Below the pieces are notes generated by a model. That model had not been told where the DNA came from. It did not search any database and was given only the letters and a program-made list of their open reading frames with translations. Below, one piece after another: positions 5,167 through 6,902 of a stretch of DNA of 6,902 nt (position 1 is the first letter of the stretch; every line of letters starts with the position of its first letter). A program made the position numbers and the translations under genes. Location: contig JANZYY010000270.1 in the NCBI GenBank assembly GCA_026419705.1, positions 1 through 6,902 of the forward strand, in the 5' to 3' direction. The stretch is from Fischerella sp. (GTDB lineage: Bacteria; Cyanobacteriota; Cyanobacteriia; Cyanobacteriales; Nostocaceae).

Positions 5167-6902
5167 TTACCTGACACTTTGATTTGCTAATATAGCAGGT
5201 CCAGCTGTCACCACCACGATTTTATCTGGATAAAGTAACTCACGAGCTGCTTGATTGACCTGCTCGAGGGTAACTGTAGCAATTTTATCAACAAAAGAGC
5301 GCAATTCTTCTGCATCCAGACCATACACCTTATTCATCAAAATTTTGTATGATAATTCCTCTGGGTTGGCTAGAGAAACATGATAGTTACCGATCAGAGT
5401 GCGTTTAGCTGTCTCCAATTCTTCAGTGGTTATACCTTGTTGATGAATTTCTTGTAGTAGTCGACGGGTGCTAGCGATCGCCTGAGAGGTATCTTCTGGG
5501 GATGTTTGCATTTCAATCAAAAATATTCCGACATTATTTCCCGTTTGGAAGGTGCTATAAATTCCGTAAGTCAAACCTTGGCGATCGCGCACTTCTGCTC
5601 CCAGCCGACTGGATAGGGTATCACCACCCAAAATCTGATTTAAAACCAAAGCTGCGTAAAATCGCGGGTCTTTGCGGTTAATCCCTGTATTACCCATATA
5701 GGTAATTGCTTGGGTTTTACCCGGAAGCACCGGATTGACACGCACGATTTTATCTGGCATTGATACTACTGGGTATTCCAATTGTGGGGGTTGACCGCTT
5801 ACTTGCCAGTTACCAAACTCGGCTTCAATCAGCGATCGCACCTGTTCGGAATCAAAATCTCCTACCAGTGTTAGCACCAAAGTATCTGGGCGGTAATGTT
5901 TCGTTTTAAAATCAACCAAGTCTGCTCGGCGAATCTGCTGCAAACTTTTTTCTGTGGGAAATTTGTGTAGGGGATGTTTTTTTGGATAAAGAGATTGTAG
6001 AAATGTTCTTTTTGCAACTTCATTGGGATCGTCCAATTCTTGTTTCAGGTCTGTTAAAGCCTGTTGAAGACTCAGTACCAATTCTTTATTTGGAAAAGTT
6101 GCATTTTGAACTACATCTGCTAAAGTTTCTAGAAGCACTGGCAAGTCGCCTGCCAAGCTCTTACCTTGAATTTCCACACCTTCGCGATAAGTTTCAAACT
6201 CTAGGCTAGCTCCACGTTCTTCCAAGGCTTTAGCTATTGTCAATACATCCTTAGTTTTAGTCCCGTTCATCAGGTTTTCTGCTACCAAAGATGCAAGTCC
6301 AGCTTTCCCCTCTGGATCAAATTCTGTACCAGCTTTGATATAACCACTCAACGTTACTGTTGGAGTACTTTTGTCAGGTAACAACAATACTTCCATGCCA
6401 TTGGACAATCTGAATTGTTGTGGTAGTGTGCGAGTAACTGAGACTGTCGTCATATCTACAGGTGGGAGGTACTTCGCCACCTCAGCAAGTTTCTGAGGTT
6501 CGCCAGGAGTAAAATTTTCAGTTATTAGTGTGGAACGTGGCTTGACCGCGCTGTTTTCTTCTGATTGCGTCTGAGTTGGTTCAAAAATCCCTACAAAACG
6601 CGCCTTTGGCTTTAAGTATTGATTGACTACACGTTGTACATCTGTAGCTGTTACTTGGCGAATCGCTGCTAAGTAGCGGTCTGTATAACGATAATCACCA
6701 GCTGTGGTTTCATCGTTACCTAATTGCATTGCTTGACTGGTGATATCACGGTTATTTAAAATTATGTCTGCTTCTAGCTGTGCTTTAGCACGGTTTATTT
6801 CTTCTTTTGTTACTCCTTTCAAAGCAAGATTGGCGATCGCCTTTTGCATCTTTGAGTCAATCTTTGTCAAATTTTGACCAGGAGTCCCGGTTACCAATAG
6901 TT
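5167..6902 (-). CDS. M16 family peptidase (insulinase-like), C-terminal part, 5' end outside window
   Basis: The frame is open to the right edge; 578 codons including the stop (TAA, 5167-5169) are visible. The TTG at 6897 is not a real start, since a Leu codon precedes it and the homology has no N-terminus. Counting from 6897, residues 1-108 are the end of a first M16 unit (helical GVTKEEINRAKAQLEADI; DRYLAAIRQVTATDVQRVVNQYL). A linker follows, then a second M16 pair: residues ~158-365 inactive peptidase-like, ~380-576 C-terminal domain with the conserved Arg/Tyr element SRLGAEVRDRQGLTYGIYS (430-448). At 201-213 (LASLVAENLMNGT) the zinc motif HXXEH reads S-L-V-A-E, so this half cannot bind zinc in the usual way. 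The catalytic HXXEH should be in the missing N-terminal half, giving a fused protein of roughly 900 residues by family norm. Likely a processing or peptide-degrading peptidase; its location cannot be told because the N-terminus is missing. Four of the six HIP1 sites in the window lie here. Confidence 0.93.
   Translation of the reverse strand, partial: LLVTGTPGQNLTKIDSKMQKAIANLALKGVTKEEINRAKAQLEADIILNNRDITSQAMQLGNDETTAGDYRYTDRYLAAIRQVTATDVQRVVNQYLKPKARFVGIFEPTQTQSEENSAVKPRSTLITENFTPGEPQKLAEVAKYLPPVDMTTVSVTRTLPQQFRLSNGMEVLLLPDKSTPTVTLSGYIKAGTEFDPEGKAGLASLVAENLMNGTKTKDVLTIAKALEERGASLEFETYREGVEIQGKSLAGDLPVLLETLADVVQNATFPNKELVLSLQQALTDLKQELDDPNEVAKRTFLQSLYPKKHPLHKFPTEKSLQQIRRADLVDFKTKHYRPDTLVLTLVGDFDSEQVRSLIEAEFGNWQVSGQPPQLEYPVVSMPDKIVRVNPVLPGKTQAITYMGNTGINRKDPRFYAALVLNQILGGDTLSSRLGAEVRDRQGLTYGIYSTFQTGNNVGIFLIEMQTSPEDTSQAIASTRRLLQEIHQQGITTEELETAKRTLIGNYHVSLANPEELSYKILMNKVYGLDAEELRSFVDKIATVTLEQVNQAARELLYPDKIVVVTAGPAILANQSVR

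Noticed and set aside
6895..6897. TTG at 6897 as the start of the M16 gene
   Set aside because: The frame stays open to the window edge and the protein begins in the middle of an M16 unit, so the gene is simply cut off.

Overview
The window is chromosomal DNA that looks like a filamentous, probably heterocyst-forming cyanobacterium (Nostocales). The evidence is a CO2-uptake type NDH-1 gene pair followed by a ChpX/CupB-type CO2 hydration protein (a cyanobacteria-only combination), six HIP1 octamers GCGATCGC (1105, 1583, 5474, 5581, 5832, 6833), and intergenic gaps filled with 7-bp tandem repeats (TTAGTGG/TTAGTAG, GTTGTTT) and palindromic repeats of the kind common in Nostoc/Calothrix-like genomes. 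Genus and species cannot be read from the sequence.

Left part, + strand (1-2977): the 3' end of an NdhF-type gene (stop at 89-91), a complete ndhD (241-1743) and a complete CO2 hydration protein gene (1847-2977), all co-directional. This is the ndhF-ndhD-cup layout of the specialised NDH-1MS-type complexes, in which NdhF/NdhD form the distal membrane arm and Cup hydrates CO2 to bicarbonate. The Cup protein is the short form (376 aa, no insert between FFKYF and HDRIN) and no cupS follows, so I favour the constitutive NDH-1MS' set (ndhF4-ndhD4-cupB) over the inducible ndhF3-ndhD3-cupA-cupS set. The two gaps in this operon carry a palindrome nested in a direct repeat, a C-rich decamer repeat with G-quadruplex potential on the opposite strand, and a near-perfect 24-bp RNA hairpin just before the cupB ribosome binding site.

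Middle gap (2978-3312), between convergent genes: a weak candidate terminator, a 63-bp cruciform repeat (3031-3093) and a ~180-bp inverted-repeat element (3123-3302) resembling a miniature transposable element. No convincing protein gene.

Right part, - strand (3313-6902): type I methionine aminopeptidase (map), a 403-bp repeat-rich gap, a secreted single-domain type-1 copper protein (cupredoxin), a 125-bp gap with a heptamer array, and the 3' portion of an M16 (insulinase/pitrilysin) peptidase running off the right edge. The M16 part includes a C-terminal half with a destroyed HXXEH zinc motif, so the catalytic half must lie outside the window. These three genes have no evident functional link to each other or to the CO2-uptake operon.

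I do not see an undescribed multi-gene system. The protein genes belong to known families. The less ordinary content is in the structured, repeat-built intergenic DNA.
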